64,000 bases of DNA from Serripes groenlandicus (lineage: Eukaryota; Mollusca; Bivalvia; Cardiida; Cardiidae). This document shows positions 33,811 to 45,094 of the stretch, one piece after another. The position numbers and the translations under genes were made by a program. Position 1 is the stretch's first letter. Each line of letters begins with the position of its first letter. The stretch covers positions 54,799,136-54,863,135 of the forward strand of contig JASEVX010000013.1 of the NCBI GenBank assembly GCA_031761405.1. The letters are read 5' to 3'. The notes beneath the pieces are model-generated. The model did no database searches. It had not been told where the DNA came from and saw nothing but the letters and a program-made list of their open reading frames with translations.

Positions 33811-33867
33811 GGGTATTAAAGAAGCAATGTAGATCAAGATTAGAATGCATGGGTCTGTACGTTAACA

Positions 33868-34055
33868 CTTAACCCCATACAGCAAATCTGCAGCAGACGA
33901 CTTTGAAATAGTCTAGACAAAAAGCAGGTACCATTTCTATAATTTATATTTTAATTATTGAATAGAGTTATGAGATATTTCTCTTTTTTTCCCACAATGT
34001 TTTCAAAAGTCGTCTGCTGCATAGGCGTCAAGGGTCTGTATTTGGGAAAGGGTTA
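33868..34055. mobile_element. family 2 MITE
   Basis: TTAACCCCATACAGCAAATC left, ATTTGGGAAAGGGTTAA right, with GCAGCAGACGACTTTG and AAAGTCGTCTGCTGC. Confidence 0.85.
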
Positions 34056-34086
34056 ACACTGTTCTATTTTACTCGTAAATAATGTT

Positions 34087-34265
34087 TAACGCTTTCTCAG
34101 CTACAACACAATTAGTAGCAGAAGACTTAAAACACATCTACGCAAAAATGTGACAAATCTCTATAATAGAAAGCATTTTAAACTATTTCTCCTTTTGCCA
34201 CAATGTGTTCAAAAGTCGTCTGCTGCATGGGCGTCAGAAACCGTCCTTATGGGGTAAAGGGTTAG
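34087..34265. mobile_element. family 2 MITE, degraded left half
   Basis: TTAACGCTTTCTCAGC left; TTTCTCCTTTTGCCACAATG and GTCGTCTGCTGCATGG right. Confidence 0.75.
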
Positions 34266-34925
34266 AATCTGAAATAAGTAGAACAAAGTACAGAGCGGAG
34301 CTACGGGAAAACTAACCTATTATATTATTATATCCATATACATATACATATACATATACATTATGACGGAAGGGGTTATAATCTGAAATATGTAGAACAA
34401 AGTACAGAGTGGAGCTACGGTAAAAAACTAACCTATCATATTATTATATCCATATACATATACATATACATATACATTATGACGGAAGGGGTTAGAATCT
34501 GAAATATGTAGAACAAAGTACAGAGTGGAGCTACGGTAAAAAACTAACCTATCATATTATTATATCCATATACATATACATATACATATACATTATGACG
34601 GAAGGGGTTAGAATCTGAAATATGTAGAACAAAGTACAGAGTGGAGCTACGGTAAAAAACTAACCTATCATATTATTATATCCATATACATATACATATA
34701 CATATACATTATGACGGAAGGGGTTAGAATCTGAAATATGTAGAACAAAGTACAGAGTGGAGCTACGGTAAAAAACTAACCTATCATATTATTATATCCA
34801 TATACATATACATATACATATACATTATGACGGAAGGGGTTATAATCTGAAATATGTAGAACAAAGTACAGAGCGGTGCTACGGGAAAACTAACCTATTA
34901 TATTATTATATCCATATATACATGT
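34265..34925. repeat. 116-bp tandem repeat, about 5.7 units
   Basis: GAATCTGAAATATGTAGAAC at 116-bp steps (34495, 34611, 34727). Each unit holds a (CATATA)n tract and ends TTATGACGGAAGGGGTTA, which is a family 2 MITE terminus in reverse. The same unit occurs once, inverted, at about 28740-28860. Confidence 0.92.
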
Positions 34926-35094
34926 ACATGTATATTAAAATTTCTCCTTTTGCCACAATGTAACCTACTATATTATTATATCTATGAACAGTCGAACCTG
35001 TGTTTAAAGACCACCCGAGGGTAGAGAACAATCTGGTCTTTGTGTATAGTTGGTCTTTAATTACAGGGTCATTTATGCGTAAAATGCTTAACTG

Positions 35095-35235
35095 GGAATG
35101 CCTAGATATTTCATTTCTGAACAAGTATTGTTAGTAAGAGTTATACAAATGTATGTCAATTAAGTCAACTTCTTAAATACATTCACCATGTTTTACAATA
35201 TATTAGTGCCACAAAAATGATGAAATATGATTTTG
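35095..35235. mobile_element. family 3 MITE fragment
   Basis: The right end CCACAAAAATGATGAAATA and preceding 70 bp are the inverse of 27893-27970. The left end is not clear. Confidence 0.5.
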
Positions 35236-35379
35236 AAGTATTTAAGTATAACTTAGCGTTAAGTTATTTACGTGGAATAGGACTTAAACCCAAATTCAAC
35301 AAACGATAGATAGAGCTACAGTGCGCTAGATAAGGGGCGTTTTGCATGTTCTAAAATCCTTAGTTGACCCTCTAACCCT

Positions 35380-35446
35380 ATATTGTGGGTACTCAAAAAA
35401 ATCGTCTCAGTGAGACGATTCTTTTGAGTACACACAACATAGGATT
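35380..35446. repeat. strong 67-bp imperfect palindrome
   Basis: Inner stem GTACTCAAAAAAATCGTCTC pairs with GAGACGATTCTTTTGAGTAC (one mismatch) around a three-base loop. The outer CCTATATTGTGG pairs with CACAACATAGG with few mismatches. About 32 of 34 positions pair. Confidence 0.85.
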
Positions 35447-36803
35447 TGCTTTAATAATAAGAGAGAAATTGTGGGAAAAAGAGCTGAATACCCCTCCTTA
35501 TATGGACCACTGGGGCTAAGAAATACTTGAGTACTGCAGAGCGCATTTCATCATTTTTGTTTTCCTATATAAGAAATAATTATTAATATTTCATTTATCG
35601 ACCAATATTGTTGATCAAAACGATTTATGTCAATATATTCATTTACTTCTGTCATGTAAAATTTAGTTGGGTTGTAAAACATGAATAATAATAATAAACA
35701 TGATAATTCTTTATATGTAAATAAAGGCCATCGGTTCAGGATTCGATCCCGGTCGAGTCATATTAAAGACATGCACAATGGAAAAAGTGGAGCTTAGTGT
35801 TACTGGGATAGCAGAACGCCTGGGGGAACTGGTGTCAGGATAATCTAACTAGATGTTGTGAAAATCTTGATCAATAATTGAATAATATAATTAAATATCT
35901 TTGTCACCAATAGTATTGGATATGTTTAGATGTTTAAGTTAATGGTCAAAACATCTATATACATGTTTATTATTATAACCGGTACTGGGAACTATATGTT
36001 CCACGAATAATTAAATCTATCCAGAAGTATTCTCACGTGTAAACATAAATGTATAATATATGTTATAATAGTATGTATATATATATATATATGAATGTAT
36101 GCTATTTCTGTTGTATGTATATGTATATGTATGCCATTTATGTTGTATGTACATGTATATATATATGTGTATGAATAGATAGAAATAACGTGATAAGGCT
36201 GTTGAAGCACGCTTTATACTAGATTCTCGTGTTTAAAATTCCGTTAGAAGTCTACAAAGGGAAGTAACTCTTCCAATCCAAAATTCCGTTAGAGTATACA
36301 CAGGGAGGTAAAAGGGGGGACACATGCTAACCGAGAATGAATTTAAACAGTAACATGAATCATGAAACCCTAATATAATCCGATTAATTATATTTCTGGC
36401 TATTTTAACCATCCTACGCTAAATCTCGAAAATGAAAATAAAAATAAAAATCGTGGAATATTATGTTGATCAATATCTGTTTATTCAGAGATCTATATAT
36501 TTATTTTGTTTGTAAAACATTTTACAAAGAGGGTTGTTCTATATTCTGTCATATATATATATATATATATATATATGTCATTTTGTTTAGCCGTTTGTAA
36601 TGCTAAATTGTATTTTCCTCATGTTTTTGTCCATGTACAAACTAGGAGTATTAAAGAAATTGAAATTGAAATTGGTTGTATGTGACTATTAGCTTGTATG
36701 CTTATCGTCAATTAAATTATTAATTCTGTTCTGTTCTTACCAGCAGTACGGCTAATTTAAAAAGGAAACGGCGTGATACGACTGAAATACCGTCAAACGC
36801 CAC
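35447..36803. other. AT-rich stretch with microsatellites
   Basis: Family 3 MITE left end at 35548, (TA)n at 36076-36096 and 36551-36575, (TGTATA)n near 36110-36160. A LINE-like end TAAAGAAATTGAAATTGAAA lies at about 36650-36672. No gene seen. Confidence 0.5.
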
Positions 36804-36837
36804 ACCAGGGACACTATATTGTAATATAGTGTCCCTG
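36804..36837. repeat. perfect 16-bp-stem hairpin CCAGGGAC...GTCCCTGG
   Basis: CCAGGGACACTATATT pairs perfectly with AATATAGTGTCCCTGG across a two-base loop. Confidence 0.9.
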
Positions 36838-36892
36838 GCCACACCAACAAATAATTTGTTACCAAATCATGGCACTTTGATCTAAGCTATAC

Positions 36893-37124
36893 TTAACCCT
36901 TTCCCACATACAGCAAATCTGCAGCAGACGAGTTTGAAAATGTTTACTAAAACATATGGAAAATCTCTAGAATTGTAGGTGTAATTACTAAAAAAAGGTT
37001 GAAAACATTGTGGCCAAAGGAAGAAATTGCTCGTTTCGAGCTATTTCTCCTTTTGTTATGATGTTTTCAAAAATCGTCCGCTGCAGATGCGTCAAAATGC
37101 GTCTATAGGTGGGAAAGGGTTAAA
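36893..37124. mobile_element. family 2 MITE with TTAA on both sides
   Basis: TTAACCCTTTCCCACATACA left and AGGTGGGAAAGGGTTAA right: perfect CCCTTTCCCAC ends inside TTAA. This is a clear example for defining the family. Confidence 0.92.
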
Positions 37125-37388
37125 CGATGTGTTACTCTGTTTTATTCAAGCCGTGTTATCGCATGGGTGTGAATAATTTACTTAAGAAAGGATAAAAGAT
37201 TACATTGTGAAAACTAATTTTGTTGTTACGTGTTGTATGACGTAAAGCTTAAGTAAATGAACTACTAACACTGTTAACAGTATAGGTCAATGTAGAATAA
37301 ACTATCTCAATTGGACAGTTTACCTAATAAGATTTTTTAACCATTTCCCTCATTCAAGAAATCTACTGTACCCTTGTAAATGGCAAAC
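37125..37388. other. unassigned sequence
   Basis: Includes a possible family 2 left end (TTAACCATTTCCCTCATTC) at about 37338. No gene. Confidence 0.4.
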
Positions 37389-37419
37389 CAGGGACGTAGA
37401 TCTTATCAACGTCCCTGGG
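37388..37419. repeat. short hairpin CCAGGGACGT...ACGTCCCTGG
   Basis: Ten-base perfect stem, 11-base loop; third hairpin with these ends. Confidence 0.8.
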
Positions 37420-37694
37420 CAAACTAAGCACAAGTTTGTAGAGCTGCCTAAATGTCAATCTACAATAGTTATGAGCAAGTCGGCTAAATTAACATACAAG
37501 GCTTTCATTTATCGCCAGAAAGAAAAATGACAATTCTGTATAAAAGTCCTATCGCCTGTAAGGACTATACAGCATTTGTAATATTTTTCGTCAATAGTTT
37601 GTTTTGAAGACTTTGACTGTACAGCAGATGAAATTGAAATAATCAAAGCAATACTATGAAAAACTGCCATACAATATCTGTTATCAAGTAGTGT

Positions 37695-37817
37695 AGAAAA
37701 CATTGTGGAACGTGGAGAAAATTCTTATTATAAGCAATTTCTTCTTATGCCACAATGTTTTGAAAAGTCATGTCCTGTAGATGCGTATAAATGCGTCTAC
37801 AAGAGGGAAAGGGTTTA
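37695..37817. mobile_element. family 2 MITE right half
   Basis: ATTCTTATTATAAGCAATTT hairpin and TCTACAAGAGGGAAAGGGTT end. Confidence 0.65.
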
Positions 37818-37935
37818 CAGTCATCTCCTTCGGAAACATCCGCGGAAAAGTATGTCAAATATGGCAATGTTGTAGTGTATTTTCAAAAAGAGTTGAAAAC
37901 ATTGTGGGAAAATAGTTATTGTTTTGTCGAGGGTT

Positions 37936-37957
37936 GGGGGGGGGGGGGGGGGGGGGG
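37936..37957 (+). repeat. uninterrupted run of 22 G
   Basis: Poly-G tract preceded by GGGTT. It can form G-quadruplex DNA; its length in the assembly may be unreliable. Confidence 0.95.
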
Positions 37958-38233
37958 CAATATGTTTTGCTATATTTCACCTAGTTTTTATTTGAAAGTC
38001 GTCAGTCATCCTTTATTTGGTGTCGTCTGGCTGCGTTAGGGATATGGTTAGGTTTCGTCTTCAGCCAGCAAGAGGGCTCATTTAAACCTTGCACTGACAA
38101 AGGCAATTACAGCATTTTGTAAACAATACGGATAACGAGCTGTCTCTCCTAAAATCTGCATTGTTTGCCACTTAGACATTTTAATTTGGCAAATTTCCCG
38201 TTGGACGAAAAATAAAGTGATCCAATTTTCAAA
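37958..38233. other. unassigned sequence
   Basis: No gene or repeat recognised before the LINE target site. Confidence 0.4.
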
Positions 38234-38248
38234 ATTGAATATAGTCTA

Positions 38249-38812
38249 ATGACGTACTCTATTACTGTAAGTTCAAGAATTGTTTTGAATTTGAAAATTA
38301 TTTAATACATTTAAAAAATGAAAGACTTAAGATTAAATTAAGCGAATTTAGACTATCAGCGCAATTGAAACTGGACGATTCGAAAATATTGATAGAGCGA
38401 ACAGAAATTGTTAACTTTGTAATTCAATGCAGATTGAAACAGGATATCACTTCCTATGCATTTGTCCGAAATTCAATGATTTAAGAAAAAGATTCCTTTC
38501 TATAACTTAGCAAACTTTTACCCAATCTATCAATATACTGGCATCAAAAAGAAGAAAGACGCAAGTCAATACGGCAAAATGTATTAAAAGAAGCTTGTAA
38601 ATGAGAGATTTAAGTTTAGAAAATATAGTCTAATAATAAAATAAAATTGTATTACTTTTTCAGCAATATAATATACATGTATGTATATATTTTGTCTAAT
38701 GTATGTATAGAATATAAATATTTATCATTGTCATATTTTCATGTAACTATTGTTTATGGCCAATGGCATGTGTATTTGCCGAATGCCAAATAAAATTGAG
38801 TTGAATTGAAAC
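38249..38812 (+). mobile_element. 5'-truncated LINE insertion with 15-bp target-site duplication
   Basis: ATTGAATATAGTCTA occurs at 38234-38248 and again at 38813-38827. Between them are the last part of an ORF2-like frame, a 3' untranslated stretch and the end AATAAAATTGAGTTGAATTG, a LINE-style repeat tail. This defines a 564-bp insertion made by target-primed reverse transcription on + strand. Confidence 0.9.
38364..38600 (+). pseudogene. non-LTR retrotransposon ORF2 C-terminal remnant
   Basis: 79 codons in one frame ending in TAA at 38598-38600, with internal stops. It reads IETGRFENIDRANRNC, a stop, LCN, then IETGYHFLCICPKFNDLR. This is the Cys/His-rich C-terminal motif (ETGRY...R.C..C, E..HFL..CP.F..LR) of animal LINEs of the CR1/L2/Rex type. 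Upstream, FRLSA fits the family only in a different frame, so a frameshift lies near 38360. The reverse transcriptase and endonuclease domains were never inserted because of 5' truncation. Exact clade not determined. Confidence 0.85.
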
Positions 38813-38920
38813 ATTGAATATAGTCTACTGAGAGGATTTCGTCAGTGAAATAGTTAAAGCTTTACAATAGCTATCGGTTGCACCAAAATCAATCAGATAT
38901 TCGTATCTACCAATCTTCAA

Positions 38921-39148
38921 CACTTTCCCTCATACATCAACTCTGAAGCAAACGTCTTTAGAAAAACATCTAAGCTTAAATATGTAAATTCTCAATAAAC
39001 GAAAGTATACTCATTGAATAAAGTTTAAACTATTCACGTTGGCAAAAGGAGAAATTGCTCAATATGAGTAATTTTTTCTTTTGCCACAATGTTTTCAAAT
39101 TCGTCTGTTGCAGATGCGTTGGAATTCTTCTGAATGTAAGTAAAAGTT
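38921..39148. mobile_element. family 2 MITE
   Basis: CACTTTCCCTCATACATC left; GGCAAAAGGAGAAATTGCTC and TTTTGCCACAATGTTTTC form the inner inverted repeat. Confidence 0.8.
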
Positions 39149-39233
39149 AAGTTCTAAATAAAAACCCGTATCCGAGTTAAATCAGCACTAATATAATTAT
39201 GTATTACTATTGCAAAAATACCTACCTGTATAT

Positions 39234-39488
39234 CGAGGGTTTGAAATAAAACGGTTGTAACTAAAATTGGTATTTCTTTACCACTGTTAATCACCTCTCT
39301 ATGAAAGTCTTTATAAGCGTTAAATCATTTTTCTTGGTAATCAATGGAAATTTATGTGCCATTGCTCGTTCTGAGCAATGGCACCTAAATTTGCATAATT
39401 TACAAAGGGGTCAAAATTGCCCCTAAACCAGGGTTTTTAAAATAGGCTTTTAGTGACAGCCGCTGCCGTTTCACGCCAAGTCCACGAT
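39234..39488. mobile_element. foldback MITE, family 4, second copy
   Basis: CGAGGGTTTGAAATAAAACG left, CGTTTCACGCCAAGTCCACG right, inner hairpin GTGCCATTGCTCGTTCTGAG. Flanks read ATAT on both sides. Confidence 0.85.
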
Positions 39489-39669
39489 ATACATGCGATC
39501 AGATCCCAGGATTAGATAACAAAAATGACAGTTTGTGATAACTAAGTTCAAACTTATATGTACTTATTCATTTGACAGCTACGAAACAAGCTTGCAGCTT
39601 ATATTAATCACACTCGATGTTTGCTTTCTTGAGACGACGTGATTCGCTTCGTCTTCGCGTAAAAGTCAG

Positions 39670-39775
39670 AAAATGCAGATCCCGGTCATCGCAAGATTCG
39701 AACCCGGGACCTTTGGCCGTACAAGAGACGGTTGCACCACTGCCTTGTGATTAGTTGGCGAACAGTGTATAGCCC
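39670..39775 (-). mobile_element. tRNA-like SINE head, reverse strand
   Basis: On - strand: CAAGGCAGTGGTGCAACCGT, then AGGTCCCGGGTTCGAATCTT as B box. No long body was recognised. Confidence 0.6.
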
Positions 39776-39824
39776 AGTCAGAGTGTCTAGATGGTATTTT
39801 AATTTCCAGACGCATACGACTATG

Positions 39825-40057
39825 TGTAATGCTTTCACACATAAAACATTCTGCTGCAGACGAATTGAAAAAAATATTGGGAAAAAAAAGGAAAATCGCT
39901 ATAAACGAAAATGTAATTACTGAGTAGAGTTGAAAATGTTGTGGGAAAAGGGAGAACTTGTTCATTACGAACAATGTCTTCTTTGTGTCACAATGTTTTC
40001 AAAAAGTCGTCTGCGACATATGTGTCAAAAATGCGGCTACAAGTGGTTAAGGGTTTA
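39825..40057. mobile_element. family 2 MITE
   Basis: TCTGCTGCAGACGAATTG left half, CAATGTTTTCAAAAAGTCGT right half, ends AGTGGTTAAGGGTTT. Confidence 0.75.
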
Positions 40058-40200
40058 AATGTATTTATTTATTTATCGGGGTTTTACACCGCTTTCAACA
40101 TTATTTCAGTTATATCACGGCGACAGTTCACTTATTCATGATCCCTGGGTAAACAAACCAGTACTAGGCTAGGAAATGTGCATTGCCCAAGGGCACGGTT
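40058..40200 (-). mobile_element. SINE family A 3' half, reverse strand
   Basis: On - strand: ACCAGTACTGGTTTG-like body and CGCCGTGATATAACTGAAAT, GCGGTGTAAAACCCC tail. The tRNA-like head is missing. It begins right at the end of the family 2 MITE. Confidence 0.75.
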
Positions 40201-40385
40201 AAGGGTTTACACCAATAGTATGTATAAGTGTTTAGCAACTTTTAATAGGGAAAAGATAATCTTCTTTATATAATCGTTCGTAATGCTGCATCACTATTTA
40301 CGTAATGAGATAACTATTGAGTGCGAGCAACCTGTGTTGGGATTTAGATCAAGTACTATTTGTCCAGGATTGCATTGAGGAATCC

Positions 40386-40580
40386 GCCGTGGGCGAGCGA
40401 TTAACGTTGGGCATTCGGAACCAGGCGTTCAGGGTTTGATCCCCTGTCGGTTATGGCGGAGCGCCCCTGGGCAAGGTATATTTCAAAGACAAGTACTAGT
40501 TATTTTACCCACGGTTCCTGAATAAGTGAACTGCGATATAACTGAAATAATGTTGAAAAATGGTGTAAAAAAACAAAACA
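40386..40580 (+). mobile_element. SINE family A
   Basis: Head CCGTGGGCGAGCGATTAACG, B box AGGGTTTGATCCCC, body AAGTACTAGTTATTTTACCC, tail GCGATATAACTGAAATAATG. Confidence 0.85.
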
Positions 40581-40783
40581 ACATGAAAACACATAATGAG
40601 CATTTTCTCTTTTCCACAATGTTTTCAACCTAATTCAATTCAATCATAATCATTTCAATAAAAAGTATGTTTCACACTTTTGCCACGAAATTGTTTCTTT
40701 CAACAACAAAACATAGTCAAACATTTTACAATGAATATATACATTTTATACAATTTCCAATATCTCTATCATTCACTCAAATG

Positions 40784-41335
40784 CTCGAGCACACACACAT
40801 ACATACACTCTCTCGCACACATACAAACATACACTCTCTCTCTCACACATACACTCTCTCGCACACATACACTCTATCGCACACTTTCAAACATACTCTC
40901 TCTCGCACACATACAAACATACACTCTCTCGCATACATACACTTTCTCTCTCTCTCACACATACAAACATACACTCTCTCTCTCTCACACATACACTCTC
41001 TCGCACACATATACTCTATCGCACACTTTCAAACATACTCTCTCTCGCACACATACAAACATACCCTCTCTCGCATACATACACTCTATCGCACATATAC
41101 AAACATACACTCTCTCTCTCTCTCGCACACATACAACGCATACACTCTCTCGCATACATACACTCTATCGCACACATACACACATACTCTCTCACGCACA
41201 CATACACACATACCCTCTCTCGCACACATACACACATACATTCTATCACACACATACACACTTACACTATCTCACACACATACACACATACACACATATA
41301 CTATCTCACACACATACACCCATACACTCTCTTGC
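40784..41335. repeat. compound (AC)n/(TC)n simple repeat
   Basis: Mixtures of CACACATACA and CTCTCTCGCA tracts over 550 bp. Frames up to 242 codons (Thr-His-Leu-Ser rich) are produced by the repeat and have no domain. Confidence 0.95.
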
Positions 41336-41547
41336 AAATGCATACTCCCGTCCTCTATTGAGTATGGGACTACCATTGGTAAAGAATACCTTTGAATAAT
41401 TAATCTATGTAATTATGGAAAGACTTTGGAGCCGTTTTGATTTTCAAATATATTACCTGATTTAGTATGATCTGGATATTTAAATGTACATAAGTACAGG
41501 TAAAAATATTAATTGATCCGGCTTATAGTGACGTAAGAAAATAAACT

Positions 41548-41686
41548 TTCCGACATACAATCGCTTTCTGACACCTCTGCAGCAGACACTTTTTTCGAAA
41601 ACATTTGGCATAAGGAGTTATCGCTCAAATTGACCAGTTTCTCCTTTTGATTCATGTTTGTTCAATTCCATTCAATAATTAAACTT
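41548..41686. mobile_element. family 2 MITE left half
   Basis: CTTTCCGACATACAATCG to CAATAATTAAAC; broken by the next element. Confidence 0.6.
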
Positions 41687-41689
41687 AAC

Positions 41690-41885
41690 CCTTTCCCTCA
41701 TACGACAATTCTGCAGCAGACGACTTTGAACATATTTTGTCAAAAAATAGAAAATCTCTATAATTGAATGGATAACCTATGACTAAAAGTGGAAAACATT
41801 GTGGCAAAAGGAGAAATTGCTCGTTTTGAGCAATGTCTTCTTTTGTCACTATGTTTTTAAAGGCTGTCTGCTGCAGAGGTGCAGC
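41690..41885. mobile_element. family 2 MITE, right end lost
   Basis: TTAACCCTTTCCCTCATACG left; GAAATTGCTCGTTTTGAGCA hairpin; stops after CTGCTGCAGAGGTGCA where a family 1 MITE begins. Confidence 0.8.
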
Positions 41886-42076
41886 CCGTGTCAGCTAATC
41901 CGGGCCAACACATTCCGTCTCATGTGGATAGAGGTATAGAGTAATGATTCCTGAAACAGAAAATCCACTGTAGACGAAACCTGTCTCTCCGGGTTAGCCT
42001 GCGCGACATGCTTAGGCTGATCCGGTCGATACTTTACGCAGAGTCTATAATGTTGGTTTTCTCGTGGAACGTCTCA
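41886..42076 (+). mobile_element. family 1 MITE, 5' truncated
   Basis: Starts at GTGTCAGCTAATCCGGGC; right end TGTTGGTTTTCTCGTGGAAC. Confidence 0.8.
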
Positions 42077-42149
42077 ACTATTTTTTGCTACGGAATCATA
42101 TTTCCGCCATCGACTTGTCGACTTTCTAGAAACGGGCCACCTCGACATT

Positions 42150-42732
42150 AGGTCCTCTAATCTCGCTTTGTCGCCCTGAATATTTGACCTCTAATCTCGC
42201 TTTGTCGCACTGAATATTTGACCTCTAATCTCGATTTGTCGCCCTGAATATTAGACCTCTAATCTCGATTTGTCGCCCTGAATAATTGACCTATAATCTC
42301 GATTTGTCGCACTGAATATTTGACCTCTAATCTCGATTTGTCCTCCTGAATATTTGACCTCTAATCTCGCTTTGTCGCCCTGAATAATTCACCTCTAATC
42401 TCTATTTGTCGCACTAAATATTTGACCTCTAATCTCGATTTGTCGCACTGAATATTTGACCTTTAATATCGCTTTATCGCACTGAATATTTGACATCTAA
42501 TCTCGATTTGTCGCACTGAATATGTAACCTCTAATCTCGTTTTGTCGTACTGAATATTTTACCTCTAATCTCTAATTGTTGCCCTGAATATTTTACCTCT
42601 AATCTCGATTTGTCGCAATGAATATTTGACCTCTAAGCTCGATTTTGTCGCACTGAATATTTGACCTCTAATCTTGATTTGTCGCACTGAATATTTGACC
42701 TCTAATCTCGATTTGTCGCACTGAATATTTGA
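42150..42732. repeat. 34-bp minisatellite, 17 units
   Basis: GACCTCTAATCTCGATTTGT plus CGCACTGAATATTT in 34-bp steps. Flanked by GTCGAC-rich sequence on both sides. Confidence 0.95.
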
Positions 42733-43480
42733 GACAAGACAAAAAGTCGAAGTTTGTATCGTGCTTATTTTAAATTGTCGACCTGAAATTTATTATCACG
42801 ACAACTCGAAATTATAAATGGCAAATGACGCATTGTCTACTAGAAATGTCGACAATTTGATGATAAATGTATATTTTTGCTTACTAAGTACATGTATTTG
42901 ATAATCAAATATACATTTAGTAATAGGTACATATATGCATATATTACTTAATTCAATTCACACAAAGATATCCCATAACATGTTTAGTTATTGACCTAAA
43001 ACTAAAAACTAAAACAAACTTCATAGTTTGTTAATAGAAATATCAATAAACAACAGGATTTCTATTTTCCAACAAATGAACTTTAACTCAATGTGAATAA
43101 CATATATTTAAATTGACGTAATTAACATACATGGTAATTAAAAGAGTTGTAAAACGGTTGATGGTATTCTAAAAGTACAATTCTGGAATAGATAACGTAA
43201 TTTACAACATAAATCATATGCAAGTTGTTTGATATGCTTTGACTTTTCCCAATGTTTTCAAAACGTTTAAAACTTAAATTTATATTGATTTCATAAACGA
43301 CTTTTACGTGGTTTATTTTCCAAGCCCAATTTCCCGAAAAGACTTACAGTTATTATACACAACCTTATATTATATCAAATGTTTATTGGCTTTAAGTATG
43401 TAATATGTAATCATCATCATCATCATTCTTTATTTCTTTCTATTAAGAAGATTTCATTTTTGTGATATAAATTATACAAA
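42733..43480. other. AT-rich stretch without genes
   Basis: No coding frame, SINE or MITE identified. Confidence 0.5.
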
Positions 43481-44010
<530 letters not shown>

Positions 44011-44894
44011 AAAACAAGAGAAGAGCGAGCAACGTGAGTTACATGTGTGTATGCACGAAACCCCAAAGGTACATACTTAATAATACCTCCTGCACACAGA
44101 ACTGTCACACATTATATAATGTGAAGGAAGGGTTGTATATATCTAAGTGCATAGCACCCCACCTGACACAGTAGACACATGTCTGTAATACACAATATGT
44201 GCAAGAGGAACACTATACATGTAGTTCCCAACTTTAAACACTTGACCAAATAAAGTGTTATTTATTAAGTCTGATCAATCAAGCGGCAATTTAGTTGCGA
44301 AAGTGTCGAATCACCGGTCAATAACCGACTACAAGATGACCCATTTCGGACAATTCGGACAGTTGTGGAAGAAGCTAGTTACGACAGGTCGGGCCCATAG
44401 ACCATCGCAAGCTTTACTCCTGGACACGGGAAATATGAAACTCTGAGGTAAACCTTTAATTGATAAAAACGACATTATTTGTTTACAGGAATAGTTAAGC
44501 TGGAATGTATATTGTTAACATTGTGTTTTTATTTTTTTTGCGGTGATATATAAAAACATTAAGGTACTTTTTAGTTAACACATTTGATATCTTTGAATAC
44601 TTATCTAATTCTCATCAACTGCAAACTATAAATGGATACATAAGATATGATATATATTAATGCTGGATTATTACACCTAATGATGTGATGGTACAGCTTT
44701 GATAAACCGTTCTAACATCAAAGTCTTAACGAAATCCTATAACATCATAACATCATATTTCTATAATAGAGCAATTTTAGCATGAACACTAACACTGTTA
44801 AAATTATTGCAAATTCTTCTGGAAAATTAATTTCTCCGTTTTCTACTTTTTTGATAAAAAATGTATTTATTATAAATAAACTGTTGGTTGTTAT
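44011..44894. other. unassigned sequence before the gap
   Basis: No gene supported; a 63-codon frame at 44255-44446 (+) shows no features. Confidence 0.4.
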
Positions 44895-45094
44895 NNNNNN
44901 NNNNNNNNNNNNNNNNNNNNNNNNNNNNNNNNNNNNNNNNNNNNNNNNNNNNNNNNNNNNNNNNNNNNNNNNNNNNNNNNNNNNNNNNNNNNNNNNNNNN
45001 NNNNNNNNNNNNNNNNNNNNNNNNNNNNNNNNNNNNNNNNNNNNNNNNNNNNNNNNNNNNNNNNNNNNNNNNNNNNNNNNNNNNNNNNNNNNNN
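44895..45094. other. assembly gap of 200 N
   Basis: Exactly 200 N; the round number suggests a default scaffold gap of unknown true length. Frames crossing it are meaningless. Confidence 1.

Noticed and set aside
40667..41399. 242- and 239-codon Thr/His/Leu/Ser frames
   Set aside because: Two overlapping frames over AC/TC simple repeat; artefact.
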